Assembly: GCF_001436115.1 (NCBI RefSeq)
Contig: NZ_AYZQ01000002.1
Location: forward strand, 1 to 64,000
DNA length: 64,000 bases
Reading direction: 5' to 3'
From: Lacticaseibacillus brantae DSM 23927
Lineage (GTDB): Bacteria > Bacillota > Bacilli > Lactobacillales > Lactobacillaceae
In this document: in pieces, positions 52,041 to 59,313 of the stretch
How positions within the stretch are numbered: the first letter of the stretch is position 1
Layout of the letters: the number at the start of each line of letters is the position of its first letter
Program-made: the position numbers and the translations under genes
Notes under the pieces: model-generated
Told to the model about the DNA's origin: nothing
Database searches by the model: none
What the model saw: only the letters and a program-made list of their open reading frames with translations

Positions 52041-54083
52041 ATGCGAAAAATTAAAGCAACAGGTTCAGAAGCAAAATCCAGGCGAAAGAAACTCAGCCCG
52101 GCTGGGATTCTGATTTCTCTGGGTGTGGTTTATGGTGACATCGGGACTTCCCCGCTCTATGTTATGAAGTCCATTGTGGCAAATAACGGCGGCTTGACCC
52201 AAGTGCGACCCGACTTTATTCTCGGGGCCGTTTCGCTAATCTTCTGGACGGTCACGCTGATTACTACCGTGAAGTATGTATTGATTGCTTTGCGCGCGGA
52301 TAACAACGGTGAAGGCGGGATTTTTGCCCTCTACACCTTGGTCCGCCGACGGGCGAAGTGGTTGGTTTTCCCCGCGATGATTGGTGGTGCGGCCCTATTG
52401 GCTGATGGCATGTTAACACCAGCTGTCACAGTGACAACAGCGATTGAAGGGCTTAAAGGTGTCATGATTGGCGGTGAAACCTTCATTCGCTCGCAGAACA
52501 CCGTTGTGCTCGTGACGGTCATCATTATTTCGCTGCTATTCCTCGTGCAACGATTTGGGACTGATATTATTGGGAAAGCTTTTGGCCCAATTATGTTAGT
52601 CTGGTTCACCTTCTTAGGGGTTGTTGGCCTTCTCTATACCGTCCAAGACTTGTCGATTTTGAAGGCGTTGAATCCTTATTATGCGATTGCCATCTTGTTT
52701 AGCCCTGATAATTATGATGGCATCTTCATCTTGGGCAGCGTCTTTCTGGCCACGACGGGGGCCGAGGCGTTGTATTCAGATATGGGGCATGTCGGCCGAG
52801 ATAATATTTATGGCAGTTGGCCTTATGTCAAAATTTGTCTGGTCTTGAACTATTTTGGCCAAGCGGTGTGGTTAATTAACAATCGTGGCAATGCCAATTT
52901 AGCTAAACTGAATGATTTCAATCCATTCTTTGAAATGGTGCCGGGGTCTTGGCGGCTGTTTGCGATTCTCATTGCTACCATGGCTGCTATTATTGCTTCT
53001 CAGGCGTTAATTTCAGGCTCGTATACCCTAGTAGCTGAAGCAATGAAACTCAAATTCTTACCCCGATTACATATTATTTATCCGACTGATGTGAAAGGGC
53101 AGCTCTATATCCCCACTGTGAATGCAATTCTGTGGGGGATGTGTCTGATTATCATCTGGCACTTTCAAACCAGTGCCGCCATGGAAGGGGCGTACGGCCT
53201 GGCCATTACAGTGACAATGCTGATGACGACATTGCTTTTGCATCAGTATTTGATGTTACGTAAGGTGCCATGGTTTGTGGCCCAAATTGTTCCGGCCTTT
53301 TTCCTGGTGATTGAAGCTATCTTCTTTATCTCGAGTGCTGCTAAGTTCCTCCATGGTGGGTATATGACCGCGCTCATTGCGACCGTAATTCTACTGGTGA
53401 TGTTTATCTGGCAGTATGGGAAGCAAGTGCAAGATCGCAACAGTTTCCGGTCTGAACAGGCGTCATTACTCGCCTATAAATCCAAGCTTGAGGCGCTGGC
53501 CGAAGACAAAAATTACCCGACCTACGCGACTAACCTGGTGTATATGACTGAGGTCACAGAGGAACATTTCATTCCTAAGACGATTTTCTATTCAATCTTG
53601 GACAAACGGCCAAAACGGGCTCAAGTGTACTGGATGGTCACTGTCAATGTGACTGATGAACCGTACACAAAGACCTATACCGCCGATACGATGGGAACAG
53701 ACAATGTTGTGAATGTTCAGTTCTATCTTGGGTTCCGGATTGAACAACGGATTAATGTGCTCCTGCGCCAAGTCGTAGCTGATATGATGGCTGACGGCGA
53801 GATTCCACGGCAGCCCCAGAAGTATACTAGCATCCCTAATCGCCAAGTTGGGGATTGGACCTTTGTCTTGCTGAATGAAGAATTATCGCCAGAAACCCAA
53901 ATTAAAGCGTGGGATAAATTAATCATTCAGGCACGAATTTTCCTGAAGCACATTACTGAAACACCAGCCCAATGGTTTGGTTTGGAATATGCCGACATTG
54001 TCCAAGAGAATGTGCCGCTGGTCCTCGGAAAAGAAACCACTGTTAAATTAACGCGGATGGAACCGCCTTCCAAAAATGCTTGA
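52041..54083 (+). CDS. kup: KUP-family K+ uptake permease
   Basis: This 680-residue K+:H+ symporter has about 12 helices in the first 440 residues and a cytoplasmic C-terminal domain. Family features are LGVVYGDIGTSPLYV in helix 1, NGEGGIFALYTL and TTGAEALYSDMGH. The start is ATG 52041 (an ATG directly before it is closer to GAGGTG). It is co-transcribed with the MFS gene. Lactobacilli often carry two kup copies; this context gives no sign of a second. Confidence 0.92.
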   Translation: MRKIKATGSEAKSRRKKLSPAGILISLGVVYGDIGTSPLYVMKSIVANNGGLTQVRPDFILGAVSLIFWTVTLITTVKYVLIALRADNNGEGGIFALYTLVRRRAKWLVFPAMIGGAALLADGMLTPAVTVTTAIEGLKGVMIGGETFIRSQNTVVLVTVIIISLLFLVQRFGTDIIGKAFGPIMLVWFTFLGVVGLLYTVQDLSILKALNPYYAIAILFSPDNYDGIFILGSVFLATTGAEALYSDMGHVGRDNIYGSWPYVKICLVLNYFGQAVWLINNRGNANLAKLNDFNPFFEMVPGSWRLFAILIATMAAIIASQALISGSYTLVAEAMKLKFLPRLHIIYPTDVKGQLYIPTVNAILWGMCLIIIWHFQTSAAMEGAYGLAITVTMLMTTLLLHQYLMLRKVPWFVAQIVPAFFLVIEAIFFISSAAKFLHGGYMTALIATVILLVMFIWQYGKQVQDRNSFRSEQASLLAYKSKLEALAEDKNYPTYATNLVYMTEVTEEHFIPKTIFYSILDKRPKRAQVYWMVTVNVTDEPYTKTYTADTMGTDNVVNVQFYLGFRIEQRINVLLRQVVADMMADGEIPRQPQKYTSIPNRQVGDWTFVLLNEELSPETQIKAWDKLIIQARIFLKHITETPAQWFGLEYADIVQENVPLVLGKETTVKLTRMEPPSKNA

Positions 54084-54108
54084 CTTTCTAACAAAAAGTG
54101 AGTAAACT
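54080..54108 (+). promoter_or_regulatory. Promoter of the 43-aa gene, overlapping the kup stop
   Basis: TTGACT (54080-54085) and TAAACT (54103-54108) are 17 bp apart. Confidence 0.6.
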
Positions 54109-54163
54109 AATATACATCGCTACCAAGAGACCATTCTATCTACACCGAATGGAGGTAATTTTT

Positions 54164-54295
54164 ATGACTTACAAGATTCAATTAGACACGGAAACACAAC
54201 AGTTTTTAGCAATTGACGTTGCTAACCAACAGCATATTGGTGTTGGTTCAACTATTGAGCAAGCCGTTGCCAGTCTTAATCAACAAGCTGCCTAG
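54164..54295 (+). CDS. Small soluble protein (43 aa)
   Basis: It starts MTYKIQLDTETQQFLAID; beta strands are followed by a helix (TIEQAVASLNQQ), vaguely like the start of HicB-type folds. ATG 54164 is 8 nt after GGAGG, with a promoter upstream and a terminator directly downstream. A complete single-gene unit; function unknown. Confidence 0.7.
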   Translation: MTYKIQLDTETQQFLAIDVANQQHIGVGSTIEQAVASLNQQAA

Positions 54296-54303
54296 CAGCA
54301 TAC

Positions 54304-54343
54304 AAAAAAGCGCTGAATCCTGATGCGGATTCAGCGCTTTTTG
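54304..54343. terminator. Bidirectional terminator after the 43-aa gene
   Basis: AAAAAGCGCTGAATCC and GGATTCAGCGCTTTTT form a 16-bp stem. It serves the convergent DUF805 gene as well. Confidence 0.92.
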
Positions 54344-54350
54344 TTTGGCG

Positions 54351-54731
54351 TTAAACGTTACTTTGGTTATCAGGCCAGCGCGTATCTGACTTGGATGGTA
54401 GTAAGAGTAAAACTAAGACCCAAATATTCCCAATCACTGGAATGATGTCCATTAAGATCCACCAGTTGCTGCGGTTGGTGTCATGGAGACGCCGTGCCCT
54501 GATGGTGAAGTCTGCTAACCAGAAGATAAAGAAGATGAGACTAGCCACGAAGTTGTGACCAACCAACGCTTGGATACTAGTAATGTTCTCTGGATCAAAA
54601 TTAATGCCAGTTAAGAGACTAATCCCAATAATAATAACGAAATTAATAAGGTATGGAATCCAGAATTGTCGCCGCGTGGCACTGGCGTTCCAGACAAACA
54701 TTTTACTCCAGAATTCACGATATTCTCGCAT
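54351..54731 (-). CDS. DUF805 membrane protein, paralogue 1 (126 aa)
   Basis: It starts MREYREFWSKMFVWNASATRRQ, followed by four helices, and contains IRARRLHDTNRSNWW, the DUF805 core motif. ATG follows GGAGGG at 6 nt. About two thirds of residues match the neighbour at 54875, so the pair arose by recent tandem duplication. Function of the family is not established. Confidence 0.85.
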   Translation of the reverse strand: MREYREFWSKMFVWNASATRRQFWIPYLINFVIIIGISLLTGINFDPENITSIQALVGHNFVASLIFFIFWLADFTIRARRLHDTNRSNWWILMDIIPVIGNIWVLVLLLLPSKSDTRWPDNQSNV

Positions 54732-54801
54732 CGCTATCCCTCCATTTCATGGACTCTATAGTAACGAATATATAATGACTAAAGCAAAGAATATGGTTCA
54801 T

Positions 54802-54817
54802 AAAAAGGGGCAGCCCC
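54802..54817 (-). terminator. Short terminator between the two DUF805 genes
   Basis: On the minus strand GGGG-CTG-CCCC is followed by TTTTT. The stem is only 4 bp, so termination may be partial. Confidence 0.5.
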
Positions 54818-54874
54818 GCAATTTGCGAGTAACACCGCCTACCCTCGAGGTTCGACTCTATCAGTTGACTGCGG

Positions 54875-55255
54875 CTACGCCTGAGTTTGATTGCGTGGCC
54901 AGCGCGTTGACTGAGTCGATGGGGAAATAAGGAGGATGAAAAACCAAATCCAACCGATGATAGGCAAGAGATAGAGGAGTATCCACCAGTTGCTATGGTC
55001 GGCATCATGTAGACGGCGCGCGCGAACGGTGAGATTGGCAAGCCAGAAGGCAAAAGAAATGAGACTGGCCCACAAATTGTGGCCGACCAACGCTTGCACA
55101 CTGTTCAACTTGGAAGGATCAAAGTCAATCCCAGTTACGAAGCCGATCAAAATGAAGATGAGGATATTAATAAAGTAAGGCAGCCAAAACTGGCGCTGCG
55201 TGGCACTCGCATTCCAGACGAACATTTTGCTCCAAAATTCGCGGTATTCTTGCAT
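54875..55255 (-). CDS. DUF805 membrane protein, paralogue 2 (126 aa)
   Basis: It starts MQEYREFWSKMFVWNASATQRQ, has four helices and contains VRARRLHDADHSNWW. It is the same length as paralogue 1. ATG 55255 has AAGGGA upstream; a TTG at 55273 overlaps that site. It is expressed upstream of paralogue 1, possibly with readthrough. Confidence 0.85.
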   Translation of the reverse strand: MQEYREFWSKMFVWNASATQRQFWLPYFINILIFILIGFVTGIDFDPSKLNSVQALVGHNLWASLISFAFWLANLTVRARRLHDADHSNWWILLYLLPIIGWIWFFILLISPSTQSTRWPRNQTQA

Positions 55256-55321
55256 GTAGGGTCTTCCCTTCAATGGCGACTGTGCAATGACAAGTAGAGA
55301 AAGTGGTGCGGCGAAAGCGCC

Positions 55322-55516
55322 CTAGAATAAACGTTTCAGCTTTTCCAAGTCCTCGGGCTGAACATACAATTTGACTTCGCCCGTTTCAGAATCAATGTCA
55401 GCAAACAACTGCGCCTTTGCGCTTGTGATATTAGCTGAGTTGCTGACTGTAATCCAATTGATGCCGGGGATCCCGTACCCCATTACGCGCAGACCTTTTA
55501 AACGGTTATCATCCAT
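55322..55516 (-). CDS. Small soluble protein (64 aa)
   Basis: It starts MDDNRLKGLRVMGYGIPGIN, followed by beta-type sequence and a C-terminal helix EDLEKLKRLF. It has no membrane segment or cysteine. ATG follows GGAGG at 8 nt. It lies between tRNA-Ala and the DUF805 pair on the same strand. Function unknown. Confidence 0.65.
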   Translation of the reverse strand: MDDNRLKGLRVMGYGIPGINWITVSNSANITSAKAQLFADIDSETGEVKLYVQPEDLEKLKRLF

Positions 55517-55590
55517 TCAGACAGCCTCCATTCATCATTGTGACCAGAATTAGCCTGAGTATAACCGCACTGCCACATGCCGGCAAGCAC

Positions 55591-55626
55591 AAAAAAGTCG
55601 CCACTCACACATTGTGAATGGCGACT
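55591..55626 (-). terminator. Terminator of tRNA-Ala
   Basis: On the minus strand AGTCGCCATTCAC pairs with GTGAGTGGCGACT, one wobble, followed by TTTTT. Confidence 0.88.
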
Positions 55627-55632
55627 GAATTC

Positions 55633-55705
55633 TGGATCATAACGGACTTGAACCGTCGACCTCCTACATGCGAAGCAGGCGCTCTCCCAACTGAGCTAAT
55701 GACCC
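55633..55705 (-). tRNA. tRNA-Ala, anticodon CGC
   Basis: A full cloverleaf of 73 nt can be drawn on the minus strand. The acceptor is GGGTCAT/ATGATCC with the G3-U70 pair that marks alanine tRNAs, the D arm is GCTC/GAGC, and the anticodon arm is CCTGC-TTCGCAT-GTAGG, giving anticodon CGC. The T arm is GACGG-TTCAAGT-CCGTT. The discriminator is A, and CCA is not encoded. It reads the GCG codon and is alone, with its own terminator. Confidence 0.9.
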
Positions 55706-55755
55706 CTAACATCCAACAGTTTAGCACAATGGCCTAGGGTGTAAAACACTTAGCC

Positions 55756-55897
55756 ACAAAAAAACCTGCCGTGGGAAGCGGCAGGCAGGAGTAGGGTTGA
55801 GCGACTGATGGGAAGTCAGTCGCTGATTTTTACTTTGGAGGAGTAAAAATGAAAAAGTTGGATTTGGGTTATAGAGATGAGTGGGTGGCTCATTTCT
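55756..55897 (+). ncRNA. Structured RNA unit 1 of a tandem pair
   Basis: Four hairpins occur in order: CCTGCCG-TGGGAAG-CGGCAGG (55765-55785), GCGACTGA-TGGGAAG-TCAGTCGC (55801-55823), ATTTTTACT-TTGGAGG-AGTAAAAAT (55826-55850) and an AGAGATGAG/CTCATTTCT stem with TGGGTGG loop (55873-55897). Loops repeat a TGGG-like motif. The third exposes GGAGG in its loop while its 3' arm runs into the MKKL ATG. Unit 2 has the same order with different but still pairing stem bases. Family not recognised. Confidence 0.7.
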
Positions 55898-55926
55898 ATG
55901 TTTCTTATATTAACGATAACTTTTGA
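55849..55926 (+). CDS. Leader reading frame of unit 1 (MKKL, 25 aa)
   Basis: ATG 55849 is served by GGAGG (55837-55841), which lies in a hairpin loop. The peptide begins MKKLDLGYRDEW. It overlaps, in another frame, the MSGWLISM frame starting at 55877. The unit 2 counterpart is only 9 residues, so the leader's own sequence is poorly conserved and its translation may matter more than its product. Confidence 0.45.
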   Translation: MKKLDLGYRDEWVAHFYVSYINDNF

Positions 55927-56032
55927 AGAAAGTGTGAACAAAAGTTTCCGCTTTCGTGAATTCGAATTTTGTTCCGAAGAAAATTTTGGCCAAAAAAATG
56001 ACCGTCGGGGTAAGCGACGGCCAAAGGAGTAA
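55877..56032 (+). CDS. Candidate small membrane peptide of unit 1 (51 aa)
   Basis: The frame MSGWLISMFLILTITF is followed by EESVNKSF and a long basic tail. Its ATG is buried in hairpin D inside the leader frame. Comparison with unit 2 favours this frame: substitutions are mostly conservative (F/L, L/I, F/Y, S/T) and EE, V, K, F and E are kept. A short hydrophobic helix plus a charged tail resembles type I toxins. Coding status is inferred. Confidence 0.45.
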   Translation: MSGWLISMFLILTITFEESVNKSFRFREFEFCSEENFGQKNDRRGKRRPKE

Positions 56033-56130
56033 GGGTTGGCCAACTGGTGGGCGCCAGCTGGCGATTTTTACTTTGGAGGAGTAAAAATGAAAAAGTTGGG
56101 TTTGGTATGGAAATGAGTGGGTGGCTCATT
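55989..56130 (+). ncRNA. Structured RNA unit 2 of a tandem pair
   Basis: It has the same hairpin order as unit 1: CCGTCG-GGGTAAG-CGACGG (56002-56020), GCCAACTGG-TGGGCG-CCAGCTGGC with one A-C mismatch (56039-56062), an identical ATTTTTACT-TTGGAGG-AGTAAAAAT (56064-56088) and GGAAATGAG/CTCATTTCT. Compared with unit 1, the first two stems have changed on both sides while staying paired. The Shine-Dalgarno hairpin is unchanged. The start-to-start distance is 238 bp. Confidence 0.7.
56087..56116 (+). CDS. Leader reading frame of unit 2 (MKKLGLVWK)
   Basis: A nine-codon frame starts from the GGAGG hairpin. Its TGA (56114-56116) overlaps the ATG at 56113-56115 of the MSGWLISM frame, an ATGA junction typical of translational coupling. 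Confidence 0.45.
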   Translation: MKKLGLVWK

Positions 56131-56217
56131 TCTATGTTGATAACTATAACGGCCGCGTATGAAGAAACTGTGACGAAACCCTTCCAATCTTATGAACGAT
56201 CCGCTAAGAAAGTTTAA
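56107..56217 (+). CDS. Candidate small membrane peptide of unit 2 (36 aa)
   Basis: The peptide starts MEMSGWLISMLITITAAYEE and ends SAKKV; a start at ATG 56113 gives 34 residues. It is hydrophobic for about 14 residues, then charged. It aligns without gaps with the unit 1 peptide over more than 25 residues in this frame. There is no ribosome binding site of its own, so coupling to the MKKL leader is assumed. Confidence 0.45.
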   Translation: MEMSGWLISMLITITAAYEETVTKPFQSYERSAKKV

Positions 56218-56246
56218 AGACGCACTTCCAGTGGCATTCAAAATAG

Positions 56247-56275
56247 TTGTCAATCCAAGGATTTGGGACTATGGT
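56247..56275 (+). promoter_or_regulatory. Promoter of the HesB-like gene
   Basis: TTGTCA (56247-56252) and TATGGT (56270-56275) are 17 bp apart, 27 bp before ATG 56302. Confidence 0.6.
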
Positions 56276-56301
56276 TAGTGCAAAAATAAGAGGTGACAGA
56301 A

Positions 56302-56682
56302 ATGGATATTCATTTTGATGATGATGCAATTGCCCGGGTACAACCACATCTTGGACCCGACAAGAAATTGTTACTGACTTTTGAAGATGGGGTTGGGCCT
56401 TACTCCCAGCACGCGATGATTCATATGCAAATTCAATTTAGTTTGAACGTGGTTCCCAAGTCAGATCCAGCGACAGATTATAATGTCACACTGAACAGCA
56501 ACTTAGGGCCAATTGGCGTTAAGGGCTATTCGGTCGAAGATCTTGATGACCAATTGGTGGTTCACTACCACAAAGCGATGAACACGCTTGAACTGAATGG
56601 CGCTGGCGGCCCGATTGACACCAACATGGGTTTCATCGACTTTACTGAAGCTGATGGCATTCGTGACAACCCCGCTCGATAA
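56302..56682 (+). CDS. Cysteine-less HesB/IscA-like (Fe-S biosynthesis family) protein
   Basis: This 126-residue protein has the general layout of the HesB/IscA fold and the TFEDGVGPYS and IGVKGYSVEDLDDQLVVHY stretches seen in lactobacillar family members. It has no cysteine, so the three metal-binding Cys of true IscA are missing and cluster assembly by that chemistry is impossible. ATG 56302 lies 7 nt after AGAGG. The family assignment is by overall similarity, and its role is uncertain. Confidence 0.6.
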   Translation: MDIHFDDDAIARVQPHLGPDKKLLLTFEDGVGPYSQHAMIHMQIQFSLNVVPKSDPATDYNVTLNSNLGPIGVKGYSVEDLDDQLVVHYHKAMNTLELNGAGGPIDTNMGFIDFTEADGIRDNPAR

Positions 56683-56699
56683 CTCTTGTTATAAAAGCC

Positions 56700-56728
56700 T
56701 TTATATTAGGTAAATCTTGTTGTAGAAT
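56700..56728 (+). promoter_or_regulatory. Promoter of the GNAT gene
   Basis: TTTATA (56700-56705) and TAGAAT (56723-56728) are 17 bp apart. A small hairpin TCAGGA-N8-TCCTGA (56728-56747) follows and touches the ribosome binding site. Confidence 0.5.
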
Positions 56729-56759
56729 CAGGAGTATTGAATCCTGAGGGGGAAATTGC

Positions 56760-57182
56760 ATGTTGCACTATGCCTTTGAATCAGGCCTAACGATTCACGA
56801 GATTAAAGCGTTATTTGGTGCTGTTGAACTTACCAAGTATTTGAATGATCCAGCGGAGACTGCGATGGGGTTGGCGAACTCGACCATGATTACGGTCCGC
56901 GATGGTGACAAGCTGGTTGGCTTGGTCCGGGGACTGAGTGATATGCATACCGGCGCATTCATTCAAGACTTGATTGTTCATCCTGATTATCAGCACCAAG
57001 GAATCGGCCATGAATTATTGAATGAATTCATTGCTTATTTCAAGCAAATTCCCCAAGTTGTGATTGTGTGTTCAAATCCTGAACTGCAGAGTTTCTTCGC
57101 TGACGCCGGCTTTATTGCCAGTGATGATACGAAGTCGGAAATGTTCATCCGCAAGCAACAACTCCTACAACCAAAATTTTAA
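56760..57182 (+). CDS. GNAT-family N-acetyltransferase
   Basis: This 140-residue acetyl-CoA-dependent transferase has motif A as DLIVHPDYQHQGIGHELL, with the Q-x-x-G-I-G pyrophosphate loop. ATG follows GAGGGGG at 7 nt. The acceptor is unknown. It is single-gene between its own promoter and the terminator at 57194. Confidence 0.85.
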   Translation: MLHYAFESGLTIHEIKALFGAVELTKYLNDPAETAMGLANSTMITVRDGDKLVGLVRGLSDMHTGAFIQDLIVHPDYQHQGIGHELLNEFIAYFKQIPQVVIVCSNPELQSFFADAGFIASDDTKSEMFIRKQQLLQPKF

Positions 57183-57193
57183 CAATAAAAACG

Positions 57194-57242
57194 AAAGCGG
57201 CAGCACCGTAACCAGAATGGTTATGGGCTGCCGCTTTTTTTT
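57194..57242. terminator. Bidirectional terminator between GNAT and histidine kinase genes
   Basis: AAAGCGGCAGC pairs with GCTGCCGCTTT, with an inner TAACC/GGTTA stem, followed by a run of T. Confidence 0.9.
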
Positions 57243-58509
57243 ATTGGGGTAATTTGACTTCGAAACTAACGCCGTTGGGTTCCACATCTTTGACCGCAAT
57301 GTTCCCCTGGTGGGCACTGACAATCCATTGGGCAATGGCTAGGCCCAAACCGTGCCCGCCGGTATCACGATTCCGGGATGCATCCACACGGTAGAAGCGC
57401 TCAAAAATTTTGGCTTTATCGGCGTCGGCAATTGGGGCACCACTGTTGCCAACCGTCAGAGTCCACCATTTATGGCCTTGAGGTGTGGCAGTCACCCAGA
57501 GAGAATCACCAGCTTGTGTGTATTTCAGTGCGTTATCCAAGAGAATAATCAACAGCTGATGGATATGCTCAGCGTCAAAGTTCGCAACAAAATCAGCAGG
57601 TGCCGACCAAGTGAGTGATTTGTGCTGACTAGCCGTGATTTCAGCATAAGGTTGCAGGACCTCATCAAAGAAACTTGCGACGGCTACCGGCTCAGGCAGA
57701 ACTTCAACGGCGTTGCTGTCGGTTTTGGCAATGGTGAGTAGGTCATTAGTCAATTGCTGTAGGCGAGTAATTTCATTCAATGAAGTGGCAATCGATTCGC
57801 TTTGATCGACAATAGCGGCCTCAGGGTGGGTTAAAAGTTCCTCTTGCTGGCTTTGGATCACTGCCAGCGGTGCGCGGAGTTCATGGGCAGCATCGGCAAC
57901 GAAATCCTGTTGACGTTGCCAGGACTGCATGATTGGCCGCATCGCACGTTTAGACAGCCAATCTGCCAAGATAATTACGACCAGCCAGAAGATAACAATG
58001 GTCACAATGAGTGCGCGGGCGAAGGCTTGCAGGGCATTAATTTGCCCGTTAATATTTTGCAGGATAAGGACATAGTGGCCAGCATAAATCGGATCACCAG
58101 TATCAAGTGGAATTTTAATGAGGAGGGTCCGAAACGTCCCAGTACCGACAACAGTGGTTTTGCGTTGATTGAGCTGACTGACGTCGAGCTTGAGATTCTT
58201 GAAATAGGAGTAGTAGCGATTGCCGAGGTTGGCTTGGTTTGTAATCTTCCCTTGAGTATCAAAGACGAGCAGATCAGTGCGAAAAGGGGCAGTCGTGGGA
58301 CCGCGTTGACCGGGAGCGGGCATTTTCTCTGGGCCGGTCACCAGAATGTTCTTTTGCTGTGTCAACGTTTGGTCGATATCTGTGTAGACAGAATGTTGAT
58401 AAAGCAAGAAGACAATCGTGCCCAAGACGATGAAGAGGCCCGCAAAACTAAAAAGTTCCATGCGAAACAAATGACGCTGTTGGCGCTTAATGTTGGATTG
58501 ATTGGTCAC
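57241..58509 (-). CDS. Sensor histidine kinase, CiaH-like
   Basis: This 422-residue membrane kinase has two transmembrane helices (about 15-38 and 165-187) bounding an extracytoplasmic sensor of about 125 residues. The HisKA H-box is DAAHELRAPLAVIQS, the N box LLDNALKYT, the G1 region GNSGAPI (Asn in place of the usual Asp) and G2 GGHGLGLAIAQ. GTG 58509 follows GGAGG. It lies 12 bp after its response regulator gene. The signal is unknown. Confidence 0.87.
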   Translation of the reverse strand: MTNQSNIKRQQRHLFRMELFSFAGLFIVLGTIVFLLYQHSVYTDIDQTLTQQKNILVTGPEKMPAPGQRGPTTAPFRTDLLVFDTQGKITNQANLGNRYYSYFKNLKLDVSQLNQRKTTVVGTGTFRTLLIKIPLDTGDPIYAGHYVLILQNINGQINALQAFARALIVTIVIFWLVVIILADWLSKRAMRPIMQSWQRQQDFVADAAHELRAPLAVIQSQQEELLTHPEAAIVDQSESIATSLNEITRLQQLTNDLLTIAKTDSNAVEVLPEPVAVASFFDEVLQPYAEITASQHKSLTWSAPADFVANFDAEHIHQLLIILLDNALKYTQAGDSLWVTATPQGHKWWTLTVGNSGAPIADADKAKIFERFYRVDASRNRDTGGHGLGLAIAQWIVSAHQGNIAVKDVEPNGVSFEVKLPQ

Positions 58510-58521
58510 GCTCTGGCCTCC

Positions 58522-59199
58522 TTATTTCATGATGTAACCGACGTTGCGGATGGTTTGAATTTGCTGGTCGGCACCGCTGGGTTTAAGTTTGCGGCGCAGG
58601 TTGGACATATAGACTTCCACGACCGACAGGGCAGTCTCGGAATCAAAGCCCCAGAGTCGATCAAAAATCTGTTCCTTAGTAATAATCATGTCATGGTTTT
58701 GCATTAAGTAGGCGAGCAAATCAAATTCGCGGGTGTTGAGTTGGAGTGGTTCAGCTCCAGCGCTTGCTGAATGCGTGGCCAAGTTGAGCTTCAGTTGGCC
58801 AACTAAGATTTCATGGTCATCAAAGAAATGCCCCGTACGCTTGAGGAGTGCTTTGAGTCGCATAATCAGTTCCTCGCGGTGAAACGGCTTGGTGAGGTAA
58901 TCATCGGCCCCGACTTCAAAGCCGTGCAGCTTGTCGTTCAGTTCCGCTTTAGCGGTCAACATCAGAACAGGGGTTGAGATTTGGCGCGCCCGTAATTGTT
59001 TGAGCAAAGTAAAGCCGTCTAGTTCTGGCAGCATGACATCCAAAATAATTGCATCATAAATTGCCTGTTCGGCTAAATACAGGCCTTCTTCGCCGGTATA
59101 AGCGTGATCAACTTGGCTAAACGGGCTTAAGAATTTTGTGATGCTGGCATTGAGCGTTCGATCATCTTCTACGACTAATAAATGCGGTTGAGCAACCAT
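58522..59199 (-). CDS. Response regulator, OmpR family, CiaR-like
   Basis: This 225-residue regulator has a receiver domain with the acidic pair VEDD, phospho-acceptor Asp in ILDVMLPELDG and Lys in LTKPF. The winged helix contains IFDRLWGFDSETALSVVEVYMSNLR-type sequence that matches streptococcal CiaR closely in my memory of that protein. ATG 59199 follows GAGG at about 9 nt. It is divergent from the glycosylation operon, whose promoter region carries CiaR-like repeats. Confidence 0.87.
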   Translation of the reverse strand: MVAQPHLLVVEDDRTLNASITKFLSPFSQVDHAYTGEEGLYLAEQAIYDAIILDVMLPELDGFTLLKQLRARQISTPVLMLTAKAELNDKLHGFEVGADDYLTKPFHREELIMRLKALLKRTGHFFDDHEILVGQLKLNLATHSASAGAEPLQLNTREFDLLAYLMQNHDMIITKEQIFDRLWGFDSETALSVVEVYMSNLRRKLKPSGADQQIQTIRNVGYIMK

Positions 59200-59244
59200 G
59201 ATTTTCACCTCGCTGTTATCATGTCAGATTGACCATAAAATAAA

Positions 59245-59287
59245 CTTAAGTCTTTTTAAGGTTGTTTTATGGTGGCGTCCCTATAGT
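59245..59287 (+). promoter_or_regulatory. CiaR-like direct repeats and -10 of the glycosylation operon
   Basis: TTTAAG (59255-59260), GTTGT, TTTATG (59266-59271) follow the TTTAAG-N5-TTTAAG form of CiaR sites. CTTAAG (59245-59250) gives a third, imperfectly spaced half-site. TATAGT (59282-59287) is the -10, and the repeats occupy the -35 region, the position expected for an activator. Confidence 0.55.
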
Positions 59288-59313
59288 GGGGTCAAAGCAA
59301 AGGAGGGACGCCA

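Noticed and set aside
55816-56129. Two minus-strand frames (75 and 74 codons) across the tandem RNA units
   Set aside because: No ribosome binding site precedes them, they run through the GC-rich hairpins, and the compensatory changes are better explained by plus-strand RNA structure.
57844-58707. Long open frame (287 codons) on the plus strand across the histidine kinase and response regulator genes
   Set aside because: It lies antisense to two well-supported genes, has no ribosome binding site or family features, and its composition reflects the opposite strand.
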